64,000 nucleotides of DNA, taken from the NCBI GenBank assembly GCA_021464245.1, contig JADCRB010000016.1, positions 11,962,647-12,026,646 on the forward strand, in the 5' to 3' direction. The notes beneath the pieces are model-generated. The model searched no databases and was not told where the DNA came from. It worked only from the letters and a program-made list of their open reading frames with translations. How positions within the stretch are numbered: the first letter of the stretch is position 1; every line of letters begins with the position of its first letter. The position numbers and the translations under genes were made by a program. Below, in pieces: positions 48,311 to 61,846 of the stretch. Source of the DNA: Carallia brachiata (taxonomy: Eukaryota; Streptophyta; Magnoliopsida; Malpighiales; Rhizophoraceae).

Positions 48311-49687
48311 CTTCTCTTACAAAGTCAGAAATCTAGGCTATAGTTGTTATCATATGCCAGAAGTGGATTGTACCGCAGGATCATGATGAAGAAAATACAG
48401 CAGCTAAGGCTGTATCCGTACGTCTCGCTTAAGGACAATGATTGGGACCAACCAATCATTGACTACCTGCGGCATAGGAACCTACCCAAAGATCGTTGTC
48501 AAAAGATAGAAATTCAACGACGAGCTCCTCGCTTCATATATCTCAAAGATGCTCTTCATCGAAGGGTTTTTTATGGAGTTTTACTACGCTGCCTGAGCAA
48601 TGAAGAGGGAAAATAAGCTCTAACTGAAGCACATTCTGGTGTTTGTGTCGGACATCAATTAGGACCTAAGTTGCACTTTCAGCTTACAAGAATATGATAC
48701 TACTAGCCAACCATGGTACGTGATGCAATACAGTTTGCTAAAACCTGTCAACCTTGTCAATTCCATGCAAATTACATTCATTAACTACCAGAGCTACTAC
48801 ATCAAACTATCTCATCCAGGCCCTTTGAAGCTTGGGGACTCAATTTAGTAGGGCCTTTGCAAAAGTCATCCTTGGGCCACCTTTATATTCTCGTAGCAAT
48901 AGACTACTTCTCGAAATGGGCCGAATCTATTCCACTTGCAGAATTAAAAAAGGAGTATGTTGTCAGCTTTATTCGGACTCATATGATCTATCGCTATGGA
49001 GTCCCTCAGTTCATCATCACTGATAATGGCAAACAATTTTACAACAGATTGATGGACAAACTCTACGAAAAGTTCAAATTCAAGCAGTACAAATCATCTA
49101 TGTACAATGCCCTGGTTAATGGCTTGGCTGAATCATTCAACAAGACCTTGTGCAATCTATTGCGGAAGGTAGTCTCTAAATCCAAAAGAGATTGGCATGA
49201 TAGAATTTTAGAGGCATTATGGGCGTATCGCACAACTTATCGGACTTCACTGCAAGTGACACCCTATGCATTTGTTTATGGTGTCGAAGCCATAGTATCT
49301 TTAGAGACGCAGATACATTCTCTTCGTATGGCTGTTTTAGAGGAGCTCACACAGGAAGAAAATGCACAACTATGTTTGGATAAGTTAGAAGCCCCCGATG
49401 AAAGGAAACTCGAAGCACAACAATAACCTGAATGCTACCAAGCCCGACTCGCCAACGCATTCAACTGTAGGGTTCGCCATCGATCATTTCAAGTTGGAGA
49501 CCTTGTTCTTGCAGTACGACGGCCCATCAACTTGAAGCATCGGCCTGGCGACAAGCTTACTTCCAAATGGAACAGGCCATACTTAGTGTATGAAGTCTAT
49601 ACCTACAACACTTACATGCTATCAGACCAAAAAGACGTTCGAATTGGCTCGATCAACGAAAAATTTTTGAAGCAGTATTATGTATAG
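48311..49687 (+). pseudogene. Integrase of element 2
   Basis: Best-preserved part: about 190 codons open from 48857 with HLYILVAIDYFSKWAES, ITDNGKQFYN and NGLAESFNKTLCNLLRK. The zinc-binding N-terminus before it is broken. The C-terminus ends at LKQYYV and a stop at 49685-49687, matching the end in element 1. Confidence 0.87.
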
Positions 49688-50125
49688 ACATGTAAAAAAA
49701 AATTCAAAAAAAGAAGAAAAATAAAAAAATTCAAAAAAAAGGGAAAATAAAAAAAAATCAAAGATATAAAAAAAAATCTGGAAGTCTCGATCTGAAAGCC
49801 CAGCGAAAGTCCAAACCCAAAAGTTTAAGCCCAAACACTTGAGCTCAAATCCGAAAACCCTAGCCCAATTCTAAAGCCTGAGAGCCCAGGACCAAATTCA
49901 AAAGTCCAAATCTAGATCCAAAACTCAAACACTCGAGCCTAAATCTAGAAGCCCAAGTCCAATTCAAAACCCAAACACAAAGCTTAAGCCCAAAAACCCA
50001 AGTCCAATCCAGAACCCAAACATTTGAGCCCAAATCTAGAAACCCAAGCCCAAATCCAAAGCTTGAGAGCTTAAGTCCAAATTCAAAATCCAAACACTCA
50101 AAATCCAGTCCAAAATCCTGGCCCG
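49688..50125 (+). repeat. Low-complexity linker of element 2
   Basis: A-rich runs, then degenerate repeats of CCCAAACACTCGAGCC type. Counterpart of 25350-25735. Confidence 0.75.
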
Positions 50126-50259
50126 TATGAGTATAAACTACGAACAGCTCAACATCCAGTGCAACTCTTGACTCGCATGAGTACAAACTCTGAATGACCA
50201 AAAAATATAAAAGCGATGAAGGGTCTGAGTCTCTGCTTCAATCTCAACTTATCTCCACC

Positions 50260-50918
50260 GCATACCAAACCTTTGCTCCTCTGCAGCAGAAAAATAGAAC
50301 AATCTGCAGAACAACAGGTTAAGGAAGAAGAAATGTTACCCCGTGCTAGATGGCACACAACTTTGACACAACTACAAATTTTGGAGAAGTTTTTTCACAA
50401 CAATGGTGGTACTATTCTTAATACATCACAAATTCTCCAACTTGCCTCACGGTTGCGCCTGCTAAAGGTGGTCAAAGGAAAAAATGTATATTTAGAAGAA
50501 TTAGAGGAACAGGGAGAGAACGACACTGACATATGCTATTTCCAAAACACAGTCTGCCGTTCTCATAGTATATCTCACTGGTACAGCTTTGCCCTCAAAT
50601 GAAACATGTCTGAGTTCTACTGTTATAATGATCCTTCCAGGATATTTCGATCAAAGTCATAGCCTGTGCGAGTATGCATACTGGTCCTGGTGGTCTTACG
50701 GAGTCAGCTAAGGGTTCATCACTCACTGGTACTTAAGTCTAGGAAGAATTTTTCTAGTTGGAAGAAGTCATTCTAGCGATATTTTACCTCCCTTTCCAGA
50801 ATATTACGGTAGCATCAACCAGTCGGAAGGCTCTAGTGACGTCAACATTATCGGCCCACCAGAAGAGGCTAGGATTGACTTGGGCCTGCGCTTCAGGCCC
50901 TACCAGGATGGCCGATAA
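50260..50918 (+). pseudogene. Captured WUSCHEL-like ORF in element 2, degenerate
   Basis: Homeodomain start is readable as RARWHTTLTQLQILEKFFHN and SQILQLASRLRLL, then GKNVY; the FYWFQ part of helix 3 is missing and the text continues LEELEEQ, matching the altered tail of element 1. Several stops follow (for example TGA near 50600). Further on, in the frame that is continuous here, DILPPFPEYYGS (WUS-box remnant at 50781-50798) and DLGLRF precede a stop at 50916-50918. It confirms that the WUS-like region was present in the common ancestor of both elements, and it shows the reading frame that element 1 lost by one base. Confidence 0.82.
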
Positions 50919-51800
50919 GGATAAGGCACGACGATTTTTATAGCACACAGTAACGAATTCTACAAATCGCGTCAGCCGCTGCCTCTTCTGTCGCTTATGG
51001 AAAAAATGGACGTGGAGGACCTCGTCAGATTTTGCGAATCCTTTTTTTTTCTTTTAAAAAAAAACGAGGGGCTAGCTTTTTGTTTATATATCCTACACAC
51101 TAGAGTCATAATACTCACCCCCTCAACTCTTCTTTCTCTCAAAAAAACAAAAGGCTAGCTCCTACACTTTCTCTTGCAAAAAGTTATGTGATTAGAAAGT
51201 AGGAGGCACTTGAGTTAAGAAGAGAAGGAGTAGTCCACTTCAAGGGATCTATAAAGGTTTTCAAATCTCAGCCTCCAACACCATCGGTAACATGGAGTTT
51301 CAACCGCTCTCCTTAATTCACATGTACCATAGAGGAACGAGAAGCTACGATCATCCTCATATATTCTCAGATGCGACGACGTATAAGGAAATTTGAACTA
51401 CTCTCCTTACGTCGAAGCAGACATGGAAATCATCACTATAATCCGTCTCTCTATGCGCAGGTCTTGAAGTTCTGTAGTATTGGCTTTCCTCATGAAGAGA
51501 TTCGTGTTTTTTGCCTACTGTAGTATCATCTCCATAGTTGGGGAACTTCAAGACATATAAAAAAACCTTGCGAGTTATGGAAGCTCGACATCAGTTGGAG
51601 TCAGAGTTTCATTTTTTATATTGGCTAGAATGCTAACTTCCTCAAGGTCGTATCGGTTTCTATTGAGATCCAACAATAGTAGACACAATCAAAGTTAGAA
51701 GACTTCAACATTTAATATTCATTAAGACGTCTAAAGTTTTAAACTGGACTTTAAGACTCGATTCAGATCATATCCCTAGAATTCCACATCAGTAAACTTG
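50919..51800 (+). other. 3' untranslated region of element 2
   Basis: No coherent frame. Aligns with the corresponding region of element 1. Confidence 0.55.
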
Positions 51801-51813
51801 AAGTGGGGGCGTC
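51797..51813 (+). other. Polypurine tract, element 2
   Basis: ACTTGAAGTGGGGGCGTC region immediately before the 3' LTR. Confidence 0.8.
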
Positions 51814-52902
51814 TGTAAACACAAAATCTAGAAAGGGGAAGAAAAGTCAAAGTCAGCATGCATACACGTGGGAATGCCATACAATTTCCAAAGGCAGACA
51901 TACAATTTCAATTTGGACGGCAACGAAAGTTTCAAACTAGGCAGTGTTCTGCATACTTTTTCCAATATGGCTGGCGAGAGTAGGTAAAATAGGAAGATCT
52001 TTTGGCCTATAAATGATCCAAGTGTTGCAGAAGCTATGATTCCCAAAAAAACTGACACCCAATAAAAAAGATAAATGAGCTAAATCCTTAACAATACACC
52101 TAGCCAATCACACACAAGCATTCGCATTCATCCAGCCAGTCAAATAAAAGCATTGATGTTCATGAAAATTTCCAAAGGGCCAAATTGAATTCCATATTTC
52201 ACACACGGAAAGGGATGCTATAAATAGTCCCTTTTCCCTCAGTTTAGAAAGAATTCAGCAAATCTGTAATCTAAAAATAGGGAAAGCCTAAGGAGAAAAG
52301 GAAAGAATAAAAAATCTTTCAAAAATTTTTCTCTTTTCCCTACATTTTCATACCCTTTAGTATACTCTTTTAACTCCTTTGAGAGAGATATCTCAGATAT
52401 AAAGTCCAAAAAAATTATTGTATCTATTTCCAAGTATATTTTTTGTTTGTACTATTCGATCGTATCAGATCTAGATTTGTGAGGGTATAAATTTAAAATA
52501 TCAAAATATTATAAATCTGGCTGAGATAAAGTCTTATACAGCCCTCAGTAAAGTTCAGGCAACTCACCCGAGAACAAGTTCCCTCGGCCCTCAGTGAAAT
52601 CAAGTTAGATCGAGTCAGATCAGATCTCTCTGATTCTTCACTACAGTCCAAGCGTCTACATCAGATCCAGTTTCAGTCTTCAGTATGATCTATGCAGCTT
52701 AAGATAGAGCTGTAGAATTCATTTCTGTCAAGATCAAGCTTGTGCAGTATTTGACGGAGTCACGAAAAAAATACTACTAATCGGAGGATCCACGAAAATC
52801 GATCATACGTAAATTTTATTTTATTTTAAATTTTTTTATTTATAATTTGTATTTGTATTTTTAAATCTAATTATTGTAGGCTCGAAATTTACGCCCATTA
52901 CA
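51814..52902 (+). repeat. 3' LTR of element 2
   Basis: TGTAAACACAAA... to ...CCCATTACA, 1,089 bp. The upstream TATA copy is mutated to TATAAATG (52009-52016); the downstream TATAAATA (52219-52226) is intact. Confidence 0.92.
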
Positions 52903-52907
52903 ATATC

Positions 52908-55258
<2,351 letters not shown>

Positions 55259-55259
55259 C

Positions 55260-55921
55260 TATTATCTCACGCTAATTTTCATTTTCCCAGAGAAACAAAC
55301 CGCTGTGGTAGCGACAAACTGACCCAGCAGACTTTTTATCTAGCTAGGTTCCATTGAGGAGGCCTTTTTCGTCATTGTACTGTAGCCCAGCAGCTTTCTC
55401 TCAATTTTCTTCCCGATTTGGAGAGATTGGCCGTACAGTACGGTGGATGCAAAAAATCACCCCATTTTCCCTTGCTTTTCTTTCCTCTGTTTCTCCAAAC
55501 AAAGGATTATTCCAATCCTCTTGTAGTATTGTTTCTTCTCTCTTTCTTTCCATTGCTTTCCATGCATTCCAAACACAAAATTAGTGTCTAATGGCAGAAC
55601 TCATGGCTTCTGTCTCTGTCATCTATGTCATGACTTTTCTCTACCTGCCTCTCTCTTTTTTTCTTCTTCTCTCTCTCATCACGTCTCTCTCTCCTTCGCT
55701 TCCTCTTGTTTCTTCTTTGTCCAATGGTTTTCTTCCTATTGTTGTAACTTGTATTCGCAATTATATTTTCCTTTTTGTGCTTCCAGATCCTGCGACGATC
55801 TTGGTGATGTTCGTGGAATACCAAAATGTCGCAAATCTTTTCCTTTTTTTTTAAAACAAAAATTAACTTTTTGTTTTTTAATTAATGGAAAACCTAATTT
55901 TTGACAAAAAAAAAAAAAAAA
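55260..55921. other. Pack-MULE interior, right part
   Basis: Pyrimidine-rich DNA with open but unconvincing frames on both strands, poly-T at 55846-55852 and poly-A at 55906-55921. Nothing recognised. Confidence 0.35.
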
Positions 55922-56135
55922 AGCTCACATGGCCTAAGAGGGGGAGGACGTGGAATATAAATAGAATGATATGTCATTGATTAAATTGTTACTCATTACA
56001 CTTAACGGTTAACAAATGAAAAAAGGTAAAAATAATTGATCGAAGACGTTAAGTATAAATTTTAAAATAAAAAAAATATTGTAGATAAAATTTTTGAAAG
56101 AGTCAAAGATAGCAAGAGAAAATTTTCTTTATACC
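55922..56135. repeat. Pack-MULE right terminal inverted repeat
   Basis: Reverse complement of the left repeat. It lacks the retrotransposon and so shows the uninterrupted state (GACATATCATTC) of the insertion site of element 2. Confidence 0.75.
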
Positions 56136-57424
56136 TTTATTTTTTTTGGTCTGTTGCTATTTTTTTAGTCTGTTGCTTTCTTGTTTATTTTTAAATCAAT
56201 TTTCAATCTTTTAGTCAAAAAAAAGAAAAATGTTTAACATTTACTCCGTGTAACACACGTCCACAACTTTACACATAAACGTTGGTTTGGGCGGCCATTA
56301 GTGGGTTTTTCTCACTTTCTACTTTGAGAATTTCATCGCTTCGATAGGAGATTTGATTACTTGGATATAAAATGAAGTTCTTATTAATTTGTAAATTTGG
56401 GACTGTTAGGAGAGATTGTACAGTTTTTTGATCAGTTAATTTCTTTTTTTGAAAAGTTAATTATGAATGAAACTTTATGCAGTTCAAAAAAAAAAAAAAA
56501 AAGGAGAATTTCATCGCTCATCAAGAATCACAATCGCCCACAACAAAGGCGTCCAACGAAAGTTCCCCTACAAAGTAATGTGAATCTTGGTAATTACGGA
56601 AGAAAAATTTTAGACGAACAGTTTCTTATTGTGCGACACGAGATATGATTGGATCGCTATAAAAGTTTTACTAAAAGTTTCTAATGTTTTAGTTGAGTAC
56701 TGTCTGACTTCTTTTTTTAATAAAGTATAGTATTATGAATGTGGGCTGTCGCCTAATAGTAGACTAGAGATTTAAAAGGAGGAATGTTAAAGACTTTTTT
56801 CTTACGTCAAAAGAGGAAAGGGACTTTATTATATGAAAGCAGTTAAATTAACGCGTCTAATAAGTGGACCGACATTGTACTATTATGCCGCAGGATGCAC
56901 ATTTGTGCCTCTTCTTTGACTGTGATCATATATTGGAGATTAAAATTATGCATACAATAATGATGATAGTATAATATGTAAGTTCATGTCTACATCAATA
57001 TAACATAATATAATGCGTAAGCTCATGTCCAAGTCCATAAAACTTTACTCAAAAGAAAGAACAAGGAAAAAGATTGCACAAAAATTGCAAGCATATCAAC
57101 ATTTCTTAATAATCTACTTTTAACGGGATGGTTTAGAATTAATCCACAAACAAAATTGAAGAAACACCTTTGTGATCTGTGGAGACGAACCTACAAATCT
57201 GCTCTCCACAGACTCCACTAAAGGTTTTATCAATAAAGAATGTTTCGATTGGCTAGAAAGTATTAAAAAGGAACATAAGATATCATGACATGAAGCCAAA
57301 AAGCAATGTGTAATGGTTGTTTAGGTGTAGATATAATTCCAATCTTTGAATTTGATAGTCCACAGCAAGATAATAAGAAAATAAAAGTAAATCAAACACC
57401 CAATACACGCACAAATGTACATAC
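56136..57424. other. Promoter-side part of peptide unit 2
   Basis: From about 56220 homologous to 37780-38758 of unit 1, with one extra retroposed insert at 56341-56503. No gene. Confidence 0.6.
56341..56503 (+). mobile_element. Retroposed fragment with poly-A tail and 15-bp target duplication
   Basis: A 163-bp insert absent from units 1 and 3, ending in about 17 A residues (56486-56502). A perfect 15-bp direct repeat GAGAATTTCATCGCT flanks it (56326-56340 and 56504-56518). AATGAA lies about 20 bases before the A tail, as in an mRNA 3' end. LINE-mediated retroposition of a transcript end or a SINE. No homology recognised. Confidence 0.8.
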
Positions 57425-57436
57425 AATATATATCCC
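57425..57436 (+). promoter_or_regulatory. TATA box of peptide gene 2
   Basis: AATATATATCCC, 66 bp before the ATG, as in genes 1 and 3. Confidence 0.7.
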
Positions 57437-57490
57437 GATAATCATCTCCCAAGTAAAATTGCACCTACTTCTTGCTCATTCATCTCAAAC

Positions 57491-58344
57491 ATGGCCAAGC
57501 ACTTCAATGTTGTCTTGTTCATGCTTATTGTGATTCTGGTGCTTCTACGAAACGGTTGCTCCCGAGAATTGGCTTTTCCAATTGAAGGTAATGTTTAAAG
57601 TGTATTGATTTTATGAGTTGCTAGACAACAATTTTAATATATATATTTGCTAAATGAGTTTCTAAGGGAAAGTTGTAGTTTGAATTGTCAGCTTAGTTTA
57701 ATTTGTACCCTAAGCATCCTGAAATTTTAAGTGGTCCTCTGACCAAATTTCGCAATTAGATGATGAAAGTAGAATTGACCAGGGGATGTACATAAATATC
57801 CTGAAAGGTAGAAATTGATAGGGTTTACTACTTCTAATTTAAACTCTTGGATCTTAGTTACTACTATTTAATAAATTTTGTTTCTGTCCCTTAAAAATAC
57901 TCTAGTGGTTAAAATTTATAATTTTTATTTAAAAATTTTGAATTTTAATGCTTGAATTTTGATCCTATAAATGAGAGTGTGGGGTTTATGAGAAGATGAA
58001 GATTTTTTTCTATCGTGTATCTTACGACCCATAGACCTGCTAATAGATAAAAAAAAAAAAATTGTTTCATATTTTTTAGTGTTTCGAACTCATGAAAATT
58101 ACATCTCATAGAGAATAGACAATTGTTATATATAACTCGCTAATCAACAGGTTCAAAGGTGAAGGAAGCCTCAGGTTTACTTATTCACCCGGGAGAAAGA
58201 AACTTGATGCACAGAATTGGCAAGAGACCAACTCGATTTCACCGTGGAAGATCAGCATCCACTCAAGGACGGGATAGCGATTCGGCCAGAAACCAACCAG
58301 TTCCCCCTACCGCACCTCCTGGATTAATTCCGAATGGGGATTAA
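57491..58344 (+). CDS. Small secreted peptide precursor 2, possibly IDA-like
   Basis: Exons 57491-57587 and 58151-58344, 96 residues. Signal peptide MAKHFNVVLFMLIVILVLL, then RNGCSRE. Exon 2 encodes GSKVKEASG, LLIHPGERNLMHRIGKR, a basic RFHRGR stretch and the C-terminus QPVPPTAPPGLIPNGD. The PVPPTAP motif is the closest of the three to the PIPPSAP core of IDA/IDL abscission peptides; the preceding basic residues could serve subtilase-type processing. Intron phase and position equal those of genes 1 and 3. The distal promoter was separated by the Pack-MULE about 1.36 kb upstream, but the proximal promoter is intact. Function not known. Confidence 0.75.
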
Positions 58345-58383
58345 GCATCAAACCTTTGACCTTCCTCTTCTATCCTCGGCATA

Positions 58384-58632
58384 CACATTTTCTTAATTTT
58401 GATAAATCAGAAAATGTTTTTGTACCAATTTTTGGTATCCCGATTAGTTTCCTTAATGAAATAAGATGAATAGTTTTTGTAACATAATTGACAATATTTG
58501 TAATAAAAAAATAATAACTTTTAAATTATATTATAAAAATTATTAATTTTATTGTACAAACTATCAATCTTATTATATTTAAAAAATCAATCGAGACACC
58601 AAAAATCAGGGACACGTATTAGTGCTCTTGCT
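58384..58632. mobile_element. MITE, third copy
   Basis: Inverted-repeat element related to those at 16221 and 17530: CCAATTTTTGGTATCCCGATT on the left pairs with AATCGAGACACCAAAAATC on the right, around an AATAATAAAA-type core; it ends AGTGCTCTT. Confidence 0.5.
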
Positions 58633-59279
58633 AAATAATGTGTATACCATGTTGTTCACGAGATGTGGTGAATTAAATAATGACATAAATAAAATACCTA
58701 AAAGAAAGAAACTTATTTTATTGAACTTTACTTTATTGAACTAAATAACCCCTGTACTTTTTTTAAGCATTGTTAACGTCATGTCCACTTACTTTATAAA
58801 CAAATGTACGTACATATATATTGAGCATATTCAATGCTAAGATACAATGGATATGAAATAAATAAGAGATATAATTCAGCAAATGGGCCAAAATGTAAAA
58901 GAAACATTTGACATAGTAGAAACGAGAGGCAGATAAGATTATAAGAATGATTTATTGCTGTTGGGTTGGAATCTATGTTGTCTCACATAACGAGAAAGTG
59001 GTGGGAAGGGAAGTGTGAAAGCTTTATATACGTTGATGCATTTATGAACATGCATTTTTATCATGGCATCGGACAGTTATATTGGCCCTAAAATCTGAAT
59101 CATATAATTTTTCTAAAGGAAATAATTCGTAGCAATATTTAGATAAGAACAAAGTGATATAAGCCTAAAACAGTAAAAGACAAAGTTAATATCTATAATA
59201 CGTAGTCAATGACACTTAAATGTCTAATGCTATTTAATTTGGTTGAATTTGTCCAAACTTAATTCCGTAAAGGTGCTTA

Positions 59280-59920
59280 TGTGCTTATTTCATTTATCAA
59301 TAGCGGTTGGAGAAGCAATCAAATAGCAAAATTTGCAATAAAACAGAACACCAAATCTTGACACAAGGATAAAAAGTTGAGGTTCAATGATTCTGTTGGT
59401 TTGCAAGGAGATTGAGTGGAAGATTAGGGTGAAAGTTGAAATTTATGAGCAAAGAACTAATCCCACAGATTTTCCAGCTAAGAAGAAGAGAAGAACTTGC
59501 TGCAGATTTTGCAGAAAGGAGAAGGAGATTAGAAAATATCTTCTTCTATTTTTATTGATCATCAAACCTCCTTATATATAGAAGAGTTTGTTTAAAAAAA
59601 TTAAAATACAAATTTCAAATTTAAGAGCTGTTACATTTGGTAGCTTTTTACATATTTAATTAAGGTTTCTATTTTCAAATTAACTCAAATTTAACCACAA
59701 AAGTTCATATTATGTCATTCATTTGGTTGCATACTTTTCCGACATCCTTTCATAACTAACAAAACTGAAAATTGATATTTCAAGGGAAAACATAAGAAGA
59801 CAAAACTTGAGCAAGGTAACAGCACTAATACTTCCATCGGATTCAAATTTGACCTTAATGACATAATTCATCCATTTCACCGAAGGGGTATTTGTACAAC
59901 TAAAACGATCTTTCAAGTTA
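59280..59920 (-). mobile_element. Ty1/copia remnant
   Basis: Minus-strand text SVKWMNYVIKVKFESDGSI at about 59810-59890 resembles the start of copia reverse transcriptase (KWVFKIKxxxDGSI). Downstream on that strand is a TATATATAAGGAGG box (about 59570) and an LTR-like leader. Heavily deleted, limits uncertain. Confidence 0.4.
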
Positions 59921-60460
59921 ATAGAATATTCTAGATGATTTCTATGGTTACTAGAAGATTTTAAATGATTTTAGCCTTATGTTTCCGATTACATTTAAAT
60001 TTCAAACATAAAATATTAACTAAAACAAGTAAATGGAAGTTGTGCCTTGATGCTATAGCAACAATTGTGTCATTCACTCTAACACTCCTCGGCATATTTA
60101 CTAGAAAATAAAACTTTATTTTTTCTCTTTGGAAAGTTATGGAAGATCTTTGAACTGCTGTAAATGGCTGCTAAGACTTCAAGTTTTTAGGTTTGTAAAA
60201 CCAAAGTTCTGGTATTTTTTTCATCTTCAATTCTCTTCGGGAAACCATGGACGTCATCAAATTGCTGTAACATTCCATAGCCCACTTGCTTAGATAGGGA
60301 TTAGATAGAAAGTTCTAGATTACAACTTTGAATTCTAGCCACACATTTTTTCTCAATCTCTAGAGGTTTCAAAAATTGTCCAGACCATACGAGCCGATCT
60401 AAATCTGCTTTGTCTCCCAAAAATGACGTAATCCATTCAAAATTGCCTCACTCAGAGTTA

Positions 60461-60858
60461 GGGGCGGATGCATGTGATGACTTGTGGGGGCAATTGCCCC
60501 ACGGAAATCAAAGTTTTATATGTCAAGTATTTAAAATTTTAAGTTATGCCTCCACAAAAAATCTTTTGTTACCCCCACAAACCTTCAAAGATTGGTGAAA
60601 TTTTCTTAATCCACGAATAGATTCTTTATTTTAGATAAAATATGATACTAATTGTGAAAGTAAAAAAAGTTTAATTAGCAAAAAAATGAATATTTTTATT
60701 TTAATGAAAGGTTTGAGCATATAAATTAGAGTCATTATTTTTCTCTTTCATAAAAAATAAAACTACAGAATGCATATAAATATGGACACGCACACATGCA
60801 TATAACCTTTAAGCATATAAATTTTGCCTACACTCAAACTAATTTCTAGATCCGCCCC
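60461..60858. mobile_element. hAT-like MITE
   Basis: Ends GGGGCGGAT (60461) and ATCCGCCCC (60850-60858) are perfect 9-bp inverted repeats, typical of plant hAT-type non-autonomous elements, with an internal GGGGGCAATTGCCCC palindrome-like stretch. The flanks give only a partial 8-bp target duplication. Confidence 0.6.
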
Positions 60859-61780
60859 AGCTTAAAGTGACCTTTTATTGCAATTGGGTAGTGACGATCA
60901 TGATTCCACCACATCTACACGTCCAACGTTTCGCATCCCAAGTATAGGGGACGGCCCACATGCGCCAGTCTGCTCTCCCCTCGCCTGTTATTATTATCCA
61001 TCTTTTCCAATGAAAAAATGAAAAAAAAAAAAAAAATGGAGGCCAATGAATTGTTGATTCTCGCAATTTATAAACTAGAAGTCACAATCTTGCCTTTTGA
61101 GTTTTTCCCATACACACCTATGTAACTCACGCAGGTGGAACCCCCTACTTTAACTCCGTGCACGACCCGTCCAAAACTTTACACGTAAATGCAAAGTGGG
61201 TTTTTCCCACTTTCTACAATGAGAATTGCATATCTCATCTCTAAGCACAATCACCCACAAAGGTGTCCAACGAAATGTTCCTATGACAAAACAATGTGAA
61301 CAATGCTAATTGAGGAACAAAAATTTTAACTAACCAGTTTCATATTTTTTATGATTAAAGGATTAAAAACTGAATAAAAAATAAAAAAAAAGAAAGTAAT
61401 TGTAATAAATTAAGAAAGTAAATGAATAATTAAAGATGACCTTGAATAATCTCGAGTATCTTTGTTTTACTTGTTAATTTTAATTCCTTTATTGTGATGC
61501 GGAATAGCAAAGAAGCAAATGAAAAATCATGGCTAGACCTTGTAAAGTGGAGTTCTGCAATCAGTTTCATATTGAGCGTTGTGAGATCATTGAATTGATA
61601 TAAAATTTTTACTGAAAGCTTTTTTTTTTTTTTGGCTTTGTAAATTCTGTCTATACATATATATATCCTGGGTGCTTAATCTTGTGGTCGAATTTCAATC
61701 TTTGAATTTGTTAGTACAAAGCATGAGAAAATGAAAATCAAAGTAAATCATACACCCAATACACGCACAAACGTACCTAA

Positions 61781-61792
61781 AATATATATCCC
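61781..61792 (+). promoter_or_regulatory. TATA box of peptide gene 3
   Basis: AATATATATCCC, 66 bp before the ATG, identical in sequence and spacing to the other two genes. Confidence 0.7.
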
Positions 61793-61846
61793 AATATTCA
61801 TCTCTCGCGTAAGATTGCACCCAAATTTCGCTCATTCCTCTAAAAC

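Larger units (their letters stand above)
41888..52902 (+). mobile_element. Ty3/gypsy Tat-type LTR retrotransposon, element 2 (decayed)
   Basis: LTRs of exactly equal length, 1,089 bp each (41888-42976 and 51814-52902), roughly 90% alike by eye, TG...CA ends, target duplication ATGTC/ATATC (one mismatch). Same family and domain order as element 1, including both RNase H domains, the repeat-rich linker and the WUS-like region. Coding regions carry many stops. Inserted in the left terminal repeat of the Pack-MULE. Confidence 0.93.
58345..61780. other. Between peptide genes 2 and 3
   Basis: 3' flank of gene 2 with a MITE (58384-58632) and shared ATCATGTCCACTTACTTTAT-like block near 58785, then a Ty1/copia remnant (about 59280-59920), a hAT-like MITE (60461-60858) and, from about 61140, the upstream half of unit 3. 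Confidence 0.5.

Noticed and set aside
55588..55904. Overlapping open frames of 78-106 codons on both strands inside the MULE
   Set aside because: Composition is driven by pyrimidine-rich sequence (Ser/Leu/Phe on one strand, Lys/Arg/Glu on the other). No recognisable domain and no splice or start context.
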